DNA of 64,000 bases, from assembly GCA_031216915.1 (NCBI GenBank), contig CM062289.1, forward strand, positions 23,703,533 to 23,767,532, given 5' to 3'. Positions 11,855 through 22,065 of the stretch are shown here, in pieces. Within the stretch, counting starts at the first letter, position 1. Every line of letters begins with the position of its first letter. The stretch comes from Pictodentalium vernedei (lineage: Eukaryota; Mollusca; Scaphopoda; Dentaliida; Dentaliidae). Below the pieces are notes generated by a model. That model made no database searches and was not told where the DNA came from. It was given only the letters and a program-made list of their open reading frames with translations. The position numbers and the translations under genes are program-made.

Positions 11855-12158
11855 TTATTTATTGGTGTTTAAGGTCAGATATTTCTGCACAATGGCTAAT
11901 CATGACCACAACAGTTTTACGGGTGGAGGAAGCCGGAGTACCCGGAGAGAACCACCAAGCAACGGCAAGAAACTCTCAGCTCCCCAACATACTAACTCCA
12001 CACAAGCAGGGTTAGCTTTGTTTGAAGACAGGTGCACCATCGATGTGCAGTACACCTTAGTGCACAGCGTCATCGTGCCCCCACATAGGCAATAGGGGTG
12101 AAGTGTCTTGCCCAAGGACACAACACGGTTGCCGCAGGTGGAATACGAACTGAGGACC
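11855..12158 (-). mobile_element. SINE family A, copy 2
   Basis: A minus-strand insertion bounded by a perfect 14-bp duplication atcacccaaagtat at 11841-11854 and 12159-12172, the signature of target-primed reverse transcription. The tail end lies at the left (tttattta). The 5' end stops just past the B-box-like GTTCGTATTCC, so the A-box half of the tRNA head is lost. Confidence 0.92.
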
Positions 12159-12204
12159 ATCACCCAAAGTATCACTTTCAAATTCTGTACATATGGACAA
12201 AAAA

Positions 12205-12277
12205 CACAAGCAAAGTTTCAACCAATGGACCTCCGGGTTTAACCCGCAGGTCCTTTGGCTGGAACTTTGCTTGTGAT
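12205..12277. repeat. Palindrome of the aggtccattggctgaaa type
   Basis: Arms caagcaaagtttcaacc and ggctggaactttgcttgtg enclose a core with ggacctccggg and complement. It resembles the palindrome at 9928-9990 but lacks its CAGTTAAAAC termini, so this module also exists outside that MITE. Confidence 0.8.
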
Positions 12278-13431
12278 GGTTATGCTTTGCAACAATTTGC
12301 AATTATTGCTCAGGTGGAATCTCCACTCTGCGGGTGATTTAATGATCATACACTCTCCATGTACTGTAGGTATGATAAATACAGAAATTATTATAAAATT
12401 CCATTTTGACTCTGTCTCTGATCTCTCAACCCTAATACCTTTATTCCTTGTAGACAACTTGATCCAGGTTAACATTTTAGGCTTGAACGTCTGGTTTGCT
12501 CCCTCATAACAATTGGACTTACATGTAGCAGTGGTGTCTTGTGAAGTCTTGGCTGTCTATACAATATAAGCTAGCCATGACTTCTTTAAAAAACGCTACC
12601 AAGGTTCTGAAATTCCCATCATCAAAAGCCTGTATGTTGGAAACTGTTCTTCATGGTACATGTAAGATGAGAAATCACAAAAATTGGAACTTGGCCCACA
12701 AGGCTTAACCCCCTTAAGCTCAAGTAAATATATAAATGTGAGCTTTGTTTTTACTTTGGAATATATACTGGTAACACTCACTAGGGTATATATAATAGTA
12801 CTCTCCAATTCTAAATGGTTTAAGAACTGAAAATTGATTCTCTTGCAGAAGGAGTTTGTATTTGTAAGAATCAAAACTGATTCTTGTAAATCAAGACGTT
12901 AACCTATAGTTGGTTGAGTGCTAGGAGCCACTATCAGGGCTCTACTGAAAAGTGCTGAAAGCCACTATGGTGGCTTTACAATATTTGCATTGGCTTCTTG
13001 TTTTTTTAGCACTAGAAAATAAATGTTCACATAAAATTGTTTTGTTACAAAGAGGTCCTCTCCAATAAATTGTAATAAAACAATTGTTCATGAAGAAATC
13101 TTGCTAAACTAAGGCTTCCCTTTCTGGTTGCGTGGCATCTTTAAAAAAATAGTCACATTTCAATCACCTTTGAAAAATAATTTAGAGCTCAACCAGTTAA
13201 GGGCCTGGAGATTTTTACATATTTTTGCTACACTTTGACTCTACATCCTGTGACTTAGCTGCTGTTTTTTGTTGTAGTCTTTGTTTCCTGTATAGGCAGC
13301 CAAGACTTGCCTAAAAACAACTACCAAGATGCTTAGAATGTGAGTTAACCGAAAAGATTTCATATAGGTGCACCTGTTCTGCAGTCTGCAATATTTCCAA
13401 AATGACTAACTGACTGACCGTTCACTTGGTT
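12278..13431. other. Intronic stretch with no recognised feature
   Basis: I find no coding, tandem or TIR structure. Short open frames occur on both strands but none has domain features. Confidence 0.5.
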
Positions 13432-13644
13432 CAGGGCTCGCCTTGAATAAAATGGTCGGGGCCTAAAAAAAGTGCCCCACATATTGAGGTCGGGGCCTTT
13501 TAGGGGCTGATTTTCCATTTTGTCCATTATTGTTAGTGCTTTTTTGTGGAAAATGTCGGGGCTTGAAAAAAGCCCCCAGCAAGTGCTCCTCGGGGCTGAT
13601 CTCGGGGCCTGGGCTGATCAGCCCCCAACTCAAGGCAAGCCCTG
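13432..13644. mobile_element. hAT-like MITE, CAGGGCTYGCCTTGA termini
   Basis: The 213-bp element starts CAGGGCTCGCCTTGA and ends with the complement of CAGGGCTTGCCTTGAGTTGG. The interior is rich in ggggcc and its complement. Flanks share ttggtt; an 8-bp duplication, if that is the true frame, matches at only 6 of 8. A related right end is at about 29845. Confidence 0.75.
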
Positions 13645-13929
13645 TTGGTTTGGAGATGGCTAACCAAAGGCTCAGCTACATAAAAATTCTTGAGAAACTG
13701 CCTTTTTATCATTAACAAGTATTCATATATTGCATGGAATTGAAATATATATAGCCTCTCAAGGCAAAAGTCTAAAAACTATCAAGACACAAGAAAGGCT
13801 GCTCAACTGGTAGAGTGCTAGAAGCCCATATTTATGTTTTTTTCTGAAATGCAGGTACATAAAGTTGAAGGCTTCATATTCTGTGGATATCCTTCATATT
13901 ATATATATCTTGGAAGTAAAATTTCTTCT

Positions 13930-14098
13930 CCATCGATTTGCATTGTTGCCATGCGGAGGCACGGTGACGTTGTGTATTAAGACGTACTGCACGTCGATGG
14001 TGCACCTGTCTTCAACCAATGCTAACCCTGCTTGTGTGGAGTTAGTATGTTGAGGAGCTGACAGTTGCTTGCCGTTGCTTGGTGTAAATAAATAAGAC
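13930..14098 (+). mobile_element. SINE family A, copy 3 (fragment)
   Basis: It matches the body (acgtcgatggtgcacctgtc, then gtgtggagttagtatgttg) and ends in a short taaataaata tail. Both the tRNA head and the segment before the tail are missing. Confidence 0.85.
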
Positions 14099-14150
14099 AA
14101 AAATGTGTGAACTAATCTTGAGGCTGAGAAAAAAAATTAGCACTCTGCCA

Positions 14151-15561
14151 TAGTGCATGGAGGTTTTTTTTTTTCCAGGTTCGTTTTCCGGTTTTATTTT
14201 TTTTTAAACCTCGGTTTCGTTTTGGTTTTTCGGTATTATATCCAGGCCCTTCAATTAATCACCGTTGTGTTACTAGAAAAGACCATAGAAATGTCACCTG
14301 AGAGCTATTTAAAGTGTGCTATGTCCTACTGGCAGTACTGGTACATAGCACAAATCACTAGTACTCAGTTGACGAAGTGTTAATATGAATTTGGAGTAGA
14401 TTGTATGTCATTTGATTATTTTCTTGTTGTATATGTTCTATTTGGTAAATGCTATACATCAGTGGCTGTGCCGTGGGGGGGGGGGGAGGGATAGCCCCCC
14501 CCCCCCCCCACCCACACACTTTTCCTGCAGACCCCTCAGGCCAGACTTCAAATTACGATCTGACACAATCTGGGCTCCTTTGAAGACTATGTCGGTCGTT
14601 GTAGAAATGCTCAGATAATGCACCCATGACGTCCAGATTATCCAGATATGATTTTTTTTTTTGCCTGGGCAGCCCCCAAAGATCCCAAACCAATAGCAGG
14701 GGAGGGGGGGCACTGCCATGCTCATGTTACTTAGCCCCCCCCCCCCCCCCCCAATTATTCGAAATCCTGGAGCCGCCACTGCTATTCGAGCCGCCACTGC
14801 TATTCATTATATAACTGTTTTTATTATTTTGTGTTCAATTTTAAACTCGATAAAATAAATAATTTGGACTTGTAACTTTTCTGTTATGTTTACCATCGCT
14901 ATAATACAGGGAATCCATTCACTGTCCTCTTTCTCGATCCCTCACTCGACCTCTTGCCTCCTTTCGAAGTACTGAGTATGATCTCTCCCTCATTTTGTTA
15001 TGTGCAAAATAAAATGAATTTACGGCATCAACAAGTACCACATGGGAGAATAAATGGTCAATGTTAATAACACTATATAATTTTGATTATTATTTTATTT
15101 CATGCATTTAATATGAGATAAATATGACAGAAATTAAAAAATTAAAAAAAAAACGTTCACATGTTCCGACGCTCACCTAATTTCGTTCAGTAAATTAAAG
15201 CCCACACTCACTGGCCATGGTCATTCTTGTGTAGGCCTCACCGGCTATTCTCACAGTTGGGGTGTGACTTATACAAAGGTAATAGTCGCAGGGGAGGTAT
15301 TTTGGCTGAAAATATTGGGTGCAGCGTATACGTGGGAACGACTTATACACGGACATACTTATATGGAAATAATCGCATTTAGATTTGCCCGTTCTGTTGA
15401 CGTTCGTTGCCATTGTCAGAATGAGATTACGAGGGGATTGTTGTAAATTTCGAAGTGTAACGTCAAAGTTTGCAAAAACTGTATGGCCGCTTTTTTTGGC
15501 ACATGTCTGTTTGGTTTTTTGGTTCGTGGCAGAAACCGAACCGAGAAACCTCCATGCTCTA
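14151..15561 (+). mobile_element. Non-autonomous hAT element, inverted-pair copy 2
   Basis: The ends are TAGTGCATGGAGGTTT at left and the complement of TAGAGCATGGAGGTTT at right. Flanks ctctgcca and cactacca agree at 6 of 8. Subterminal tracts are rich in ggttcggttt. It is the reverse complement of 7366-8358 with an extra segment at about 15060-15420. It has no transposase frame, so movement would need another hAT enzyme. It ends 227 bp before DNAJC9 exon 2. Confidence 0.75.
14460..14799. mobile_element. hAT-type MITE nested in copy 2
   Basis: It starts CAGTGGCTGTGCC and ends agccgccactg, with flanks ctatacat (14452-14459) and ctattcat (14800-14807). This is the same internal site, in complement, as the nested MITE of copy 1. 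The interior holds G and C runs of more than ten. The last 18 bp (ctattcgagccgccactg) look like a small terminal duplication. Confidence 0.8.
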
Positions 15562-15788
15562 CACTACCAGTTAAGTTACTCAGACTTTATCATTCAAGAC
15601 ACAACTTTTGGCTAACTGGTCATCTGTTCACATAGATTTAAATTTGTGTAACCACCACTCAAACGAATCGAGCTTTCTCATCAAATTTCGCACATTGTGT
15701 TCCGTTTCAAAAACTGTGATCAAAGTCGGAATTAGGTTAACAAGGGTAAAGGCCTGACTAATTAAAATTATTCTTTTTCTCTATTCAG

Positions 15789-15941
15789 TTAAGAAAGCTT
15801 ACTACAAGAAATCATTGAAGTTCCATCCTGACAGAGTTAGTGAAGAGAAGAAGAGTGAAGCAACTGAAAAGTTTCAAGCCTTGGGAAAGGTTTATAGTAT
15901 ACTCTCGGACAAAGACAAAAAAGCAGAGTATGATGAAACAG
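15789..15941 (+). CDS. DNAJC9: DNAJC9-like J-domain co-chaperone, coding exon 2
   Basis: This 153-bp exon lies between a ttctctattcag acceptor and a gtaaat donor. Joined to exon 1 (phase 1) it codes IKKAYYKKSLKFHPDRV and then FQALGKVYSILSDKDKKAEY, that is helix II, the HPD loop (residues 44-46 of the joined protein) and helices III-IV. The HPD tripeptide is essential for stimulating HSP70 ATPase in the family. The FQ-LGKVYS-LSD pattern and the close of the domain with YDE-G are typical of DNAJC9. The exon ends in phase 1, so more coding sequence must follow. The expected tryptophan-rich block (DWxxYWRxLF in the human protein) was not found downstream. Confidence 0.8.
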
Positions 15942-16395
15942 GTAAATTAAAAGTTCTTTTATTTTGTCTTACAGTTTTGAAAACCTGATTCGAAAAAGAG
16001 TTTGATAGCTTTGAAATTTTAACTTGATTTTGGTTCAGGTTTTTCATTTTTGTCTTACCTGACTACAAGTCAGTGTAAGCATTTTCCATCACTTTGCGTC
16101 TGCCATCTGTTTATGTTTGCATTTCACATGGTGCGCACATGGGTCCTGGAATTTGGGTTTTTAAATTCCAGACCTCGATTGTCCTGGAAAAATGTATGTT
16201 TTGTTTGGTCGGTCCTTGAAAATTTGGGAAAACTTCTCAAAATTTTAGGGGCACCATGGCACACTACGGTAATCAAAAGTCATTGTGTGCTTTGTTATTT
16301 CCGATCGCGTGTTTCATCTGATACTGTTGGATTTTCGCAGTGGCAGTGTTGTTCTTAAGTTTCAAATTCTTAAATTGGGTCCATGTTTTGATTCC

Positions 16396-16915
16396 CACCA
16401 GAGGTAACTGTGTTGTTTTCTTGGGCAAGGCACTCAATCCCGATTGCCCAACTGTGTGCACGGTGGCACCAGACCTTTATATTCACCTAATTTGGGCACA
16501 TCAGATTCAAGTGAAAAATTTGCCCAAAATATGCGAAACTATTTTATTAGTCAATTTACATACAAATAGAATATAATACAGGGCTTTCTAAGACCTAGTT
16601 TGCATCATGCAAAAGTATTTCTTAAAAAAATATCTTTATTTTAGAATGTTACAACAAGCTGTTGGTACCTATCTCCTAATTTGGGCACAACATTTACCGC
16701 CTTGAATTTAGGGTAATATAAAGGCCTGGGTGGCACTGAGGCATACTACACGGCGATGGTGCACTTGTCTTTAACAAATGCTCACACTTCTTACGTGGAG
16801 TTAATATGTTGGGGAATCTGACAGTTGCTCACTGCTGCTTGGCGCTTCTGTCTGGGTACTCTGGGTGACCCTGGCTGTTGAAAGTGTCATTGAACCCCAA
16901 TAAATAAATCAATAA
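16396..16915 (+). mobile_element. SINE family A, copy 4, interrupted
   Basis: The 5' part at 16396-16469 (ttgattcccacc, then ttgggcaaggcac) and the 3' part at 16729-16915 (ggcgatggtgcacttgtc, tail caataaataaatcaa) form one SINE once the inserted MITE is removed. Confidence 0.88.
16470..16728. mobile_element. hAT-type MITE inside SINE copy 4
   Basis: The 259-bp element has termini CAGACCTTTATATTCACC and, in complement, CAGGCCTTTATATTACCC, flanked by a perfect 8-bp duplication ggtggcac (16462-16469 and 16729-16736). A tttgggcaca motif occurs near both ends. No coding capacity. Confidence 0.9.
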
Positions 16916-16950
16916 GTTACATGCTCATATTCAATTCCAACTAATTGTAA

Positions 16951-17743
16951 TGGCCATCATCGTTGGCGTGCCGAAGGCACGCAGGACGGTGTGTGGCAAG
17001 CCCCTTTTGACCTCATTTTACTGTATGATAGTTTTTCGCCATACGTGGCAAAGGAGGAGAGGGCTGAGGTACTTAAAAGCATTTGTGTTTCTTTTTCTTA
17101 CATGTTCTTGTCCGGAGGTGATGGCTGTGGAATCTTTTGCCTGTTCTTGAGTTCCTTGGAGTCCGAATTCTATTCTTTTATTTTGACTCAAGGCTCTTGC
17201 TTCTTTAGTCTTCCTCAGAGTCTCCACCCACTGGGCTTCCATTTGAAGCATTACTTCCAGCTGTCGTGATTCTGAGTCTTCCATGTCCGATTCTGGTGTG
17301 GGCTCTGAGTGGTTCGAAGAGGGAGGCGAGTGAGGATTGGGCAGTGGCGAGAAAGCAACTTCCATTTCCACCTCAGTCTCCACAGGAGGTTCCTTATCCA
17401 ACAGTTCCAGGAGGGGAGATGGAGGCTGTTTCTGACTCGTTCCTTTCCTCACCTTTCGCTCTTTTCTTCAGGAAAGCCTCCAGGCATTGGGCATCCCTCT
17501 GCTTGGTGGACAGGCTCTTCTTTTTCTTCGTCCTGACTCCTTTTTCCTTGGGGTAAGAACCAGTGCGAGAGGCATTGCCCTCACAAAAGTTGCTATCTTT
17601 GCCCGAAAGAGGTGGTTGATGGTCTGTAGTCATTAGGTCCACCGTCAGTTGGACGATCTCACCTTTTACGTGGAGAGTCCAAGTAGTGGGTGAGAAACGT
17701 TCAGTGCTGACAGGGCATTCTGTATGTTCAGTGGTATTTCCAT
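16951..17743 (-). mobile_element. ORF-retroposon, copy 2 (frame broken)
   Basis: The minus strand carries an ATG at 17743 and the same order of blocks as the intact copy: an ALSAL-V start with TW-LHVKGE, a KKKKSLSTKQRDAQCLEAF basic helix, VETEVEMEVAFSPLPNPHSP, and a charged helix with QLEVMLQMEAQW. At least two frameshifts separate them. The 3' end at the left has a perfect 7-bp stem (gcgtgcc with ggcacgc) and GGGGCTTGCC. It shows that the whole unit, not just the ORF, is repeated. Confidence 0.8.
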
Positions 17744-17759
17744 TGTAGCGTGTTAATTA

Positions 17760-18394
17760 ATCAGTGTACACACCTTTGAGTCCAAAGTGTGAGATCATTA
17801 GATTGCTTATTTCCAGACTTGGAAACAATAAATACCGAGATCGTGCATTAGTCTTTGCTATTTATTGTGGTGAAAATTCTTTTAAGATATAAATGGCATG
17901 CTATTCTGCTCATGTGGATGCAGTGCACAATCAATGATTTGAACTACTCCCAGGAGATTTTGTCAGGTCTTATGTGCAAAACATGCCAGATTAGGAAACC
18001 TAAATGATTGTTCACAGGTTATTTCCAGGTCTGCTGACAGGCTGTTTAACACTGAACCTTGGGAAACTCTTGAGAGAGTTCAGAAACAGTGAAGTCCACT
18101 TAATTGGATATCTCTCAATTCAATATCTCTTAATTGACTAACCTCCCCCTGGGAACCCGGGAGACGAAGCAGTGCTTGTTTACTGTTGTAACCAGCTCTA
18201 TTTTACTAGTAAAATAGATCCTGGTAAGCAACGCCCAGGGTGGAAGCCCTCTAAAATGGGCAACATGGGTATAAATGAATGGCTTGACTTAATTTATGTG
18301 CAAATGCAACCGACTGTTTCGTTTTTTATCCCCTTGGGAACCCCGGGAAGTGATGCAGTGCTTATTTACTGTTACAATCTCTGTTTTACTGGTA
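17760..18394. other. Spacer with a direct-repeat segment
   Basis: No gene is recognised. The part at 18181-18300 (aaaatagatcctggtaagca, gggtggaagccctctaaaat) recurs as a direct repeat at 23160-23222, on the other side of the pogo-like element. Confidence 0.6.
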
Positions 18395-18576
18395 CAGTAG
18401 AACCTGTCTTGAGAGACCGCCCTTTGGGCCACACAAAAGTGGTCTCTCAAGACAGGTGGTCTCTCATAACAGGTTTCAGGTTTTCTCAAGTCAGTGAATA
18501 ACCAACCACAAAATTCAGAAATGGAGAAGAATAGATTTTTGTAATTACTTTGTAGTTGTTCTTTTTTATGAAGATT

Positions 18577-18705
18577 TTGTAACAAATGGAAATGGACTGT
18601 TATAAAAATGATAAAAATAAATTAGTGTTGAAAATCTTTATTGAAGATTTTCAACACTAATTTATTTTTATAATTTTTATAACAGTCCATTTCAATTTGT
18701 TACAA
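18577..18705. repeat. Near-perfect hairpin, ~60-bp arms
   Basis: Arms containing aaataaattagtgttgaaaa and its complement are separated by about 7 bases. It lies in the left part of the pogo-like element. Confidence 0.9.
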
Positions 18706-18809
18706 AAAGATTTTCAACACAAATTTATTTTTATTCCTATCTGTCACATTTCAGGTATGTATGAAATTGCTTATTCAACAATAATCCTAATCTTTTCACA
18801 GGGGTATTA

Positions 18810-21800
18810 CAGTACACGCCAGGGGGATGATCCCGCGATCGCCCATCACCGGTACGAGGAAAAGAGATTAACATGACCCAGTGGCGTCCGGCGTCGATGC
18901 GGCGTCGAATTTTACCACCGCGATTTCCAGGATAAGAGATTACTGTTCATTAGTACAGTAGCGATTCTGATGTATTAAGTGTTAATATATTTCCCGTGCA
19001 TTACCGCTCATCACCGCGTTAGAGTTTCTGATGTTAATGTATTAATGCGGAGCAATGTCTGTATTACTGTTACACAAGTAATCAACTCAAAACTGAATAC
19101 GAAGCAGGTCGAGTCAATTATCGACATTAAATATTTTTTCTCACCACTGTGAAGACAGCAAACACATCCTACAACATTTTCAATAAAAGTACAATCTTCA
19201 GAAACGCCTCGGGGAGTTTCGAAATCAAACATGGGAAAAGTTGGTTCTTTTGGATAATCTGCTGTTCCGAATAAATATGTGAAAGTGATATTTTCAGACA
19301 GAAATATGTTAAGAACGATGCTCGTCTGACTGACGACAAACACCGGTCATTTTCCGTTATTTATTTCTACAAATAACTCAAGTGCGCCGAAAAAAAAACA
19401 TTGCAATGCCAACAGCCATGTGCTTCAAACTGCGCAAATTGTTTTCAATCCCCATTTTTTTTTTTTTTTTGGGGGGGGGGGGGTGACTTGTCGATGTACA
19501 TGTTACATGTATGCCACATGCACATCAGACGACCAAAGGGGTGGGCATTCGAGGGGCTATCTTGCTTTTTGTGGTGGGGCAGCCCCCCCCCCCCCTCTCG
19601 ACTCCGCAAATGGAATATACAATATAGATCGGGTTTTAATCGAGCTTGTCCCATATTCACACAATGCAATTGTCTCTGCACGGATTGAAGTTCGCGTTCT
19701 GGACTTGAATGTTATGAAACCCATCGAACCGATAAATGGTTTATACAGGAATGATTATCGAAGATGTTATTATTTTTCCCTATTAAAAAATTGAGCCAAG
19801 TCCAATTGGCAGTCCACCTTTAAATGTTTTGTTGCTGAATAAAACTGATCGAAATAGCACTGAAATTCACGTAAGTTTTTTTTTGGGGGGGGGGGGGGGG
19901 GCACCATGGCCTCCCGACTATATCTGCCCCCCCCCCCCCCCCAAAAAAAAAAGACTCCAGCGCTGAGCACTTAGAATCAAGACTGCGGTCCAAAATGGCA
20001 CTGAGTTTTAAGTTTAGTTTTTCTTTTGGGACGGGAGAGTGGATCATGGCCTGCCAAATATATCTGCCCCCACCAAAAGGGTTCTCTGTACCAAAACATT
20101 CGCCATATACTGTGGATGGATTTTAGACAGGATATAGGATATCCGCAATGAAAGCGCAGCCATTCACTGTGACATAGAATGTTCCATTCACATGAACGAT
20201 GGGTCGAGCCGCGTGCGGTACGAATCTATTCAAACCGCGTGTTATGATTTGGTCGAGAAAGTTGTTCACAACGTTCATGCTTCCACAGAAAACTAAGTTT
20301 TCTAATACGCTCTTTCTGAATTTTTTAATGAATAAATAATAGTTACACACTTCTGATTGTTCTTAGTCTTTTGGAAATGTTCCCTCCTCGTCACATTAAC
20401 CCATCAAATGACTCGCCCCAGAATATCTATTCACCACAAAAAGCCGCCAGTTGACAAAAAAATGAAACTGATTTTTAAATTGAGTTTGTAGACTGTAGAC
20501 AATTTGTTTTCATTTGTCTATGCTTTTTTGAACACTCAAAAAGCATAGACAAATGAACACTGGTAACGATTGTTGGGAAGGTTTCATGGATATCTTTCTT
20601 ATGAAAATAAAATATGTCGAGGGTTATTTAATAGTCTAGCTATTTGAGAGAAACTTACGGGCCTACTGTGAATTATAACTGACCACATGTGGAAGAGTAG
20701 GAATGTAGGCCCCAGAAAAAATGTTCAGTTGTGAAGGGTAAGCCCACCCTTATCAATCATAAATTGTTAACACAGCATGCCTACCGAACCAGTGATGGAA
20801 ACGCGTGGGGGGGGGGGGGGGGGGGGTACAATTGTTCAGATCTATATTTTGCCCCCCCCCCCCCCACACACACACACAATAAAATAATTATTCATCGACG
20901 TTTCTTAATACAACGTTCCTTTATAACTAATGTAACCCTTTTAACGCCCACTGGTCGAAGATGACAATGGCCACCCATAAAACTTGAGAATAATATATTT
21001 CTTTATCTTTTGATTTTAAAAACAATGCTAGTGGTGGATGGAAGGGTTGTAGTGTTTTGAGAATTGGCAGTTGGCTACCCATTCTTCCCTCTATGCACTG
21101 ATACGGATGTAAATCTATGAAGACTTTGGGTTTCTGCTGAGGGGGGATGGGGGGGGGGGGGCAGACCTTTTTAAAATTCTCGTGAATAATTAATTGTTCA
21201 GCATTCACTCAAATGCATATTTTGATTACAGAACACCAAGTAGCCGACATGTTTGTCTTGAAATTGAAACATTCATTATAAACTGCGGAGCGCGCATTCG
21301 TAATTCGCTCGCAACATTTTCGATATACTGTCAGTTCGGCATTCTGTGGAGATCATTCTTTCCAACCACACCTGCACCTCCCAAAGTTGCTCCATTAGAA
21401 TGGCTGCGATTAATAGTGGGCTTAAATTCTCGAAATGCAACGTCTTTACTTCTGCCTTCTAATGTACCACGTACGTAACGCCCTTTACAAAATACTGGTG
21501 TACATGTAGGTTCCCACTCCTGTGTGGTTGCTGGAAATCCACTCACGTCTTCAAAACAAATAAATTTTCCACAGGCCACAGCTGTTCGCTGCTCTTTCTT
21601 GTTTCTTTGACGAGGAGAAACGGCTCGAAACACGACAAGCAAAAATTCCACACGTGATACAGACGTCTTGTCATATTCTTCACAAACAGTCGCGATACGA
21701 AACGCGGGTGGCGACGCCGGGTTTTATTCGGAAGCCGACAGTTCTCGCCAACAGCAATTATCTATACCTGTTGATTAATCGGACTAATCTTTTATGCACC

Positions 21801-21928
21801 AGAATGCAGGGTTGACGCCGGGATTTTGTTCCTGGGTCATCCCAGGTTTCCACAGGTTTTTCGAGAGGAAAATGAAAAATTTGTCCCGGTGATGGGCGAT
21901 CGCTAGATCATCCCCCTGGCGTGTACTG
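18810..21928. mobile_element. 3.1-kb TIR element with TA duplication
   Basis: Inverted ends of about 43 bp begin CAGTACACGCCAGGGGGATG and continue through gcgatcgcccatcaccgg, flanked by TA at 18808-18809 and 21929-21930. This fits the mariner/pogo group. Inside, two minus-strand frames (110 codons at 19011-19343, 106 codons at 21331-21651) have no motif I recognise; no DDE signature was seen. G and C runs interrupt the interior (19471-19590, 19885-19943, 20806-20868, 21150). It may be a decayed autonomous copy or a long non-autonomous one. Confidence 0.7.
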
Positions 21929-22065
21929 TACATGTATAAAAACATCTCAATCTGTAATGAGTTACCAATTTGAGATCTGTAATGAGTTACCACATCGTGA
22001 TTTTTTTCATTTCGCTCATTCATTCACACATCTGACTTCAGAGCGTGAACATCACCTAGATAGTC

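Larger units (their letters stand above)
5504..15788 (+). other. Inferred intron 1 of the DNAJC9-like gene
   Basis: A 10,285-bp phase-1 intron running from gtcagt to a pyrimidine-rich ttctctattcag acceptor. It is filled by the transposons listed separately. Between them, 5511-5928 (with a C18 tract near 5722), 6951-7365 and 15562-15788 hold no gene or repeat that I recognise. Confidence 0.7.

Noticed and set aside
17266..17556. Plus-strand frames of 75-96 codons
   Set aside because: These are antisense to retroposon copy 2, whose conserved protein blocks are on the minus strand.
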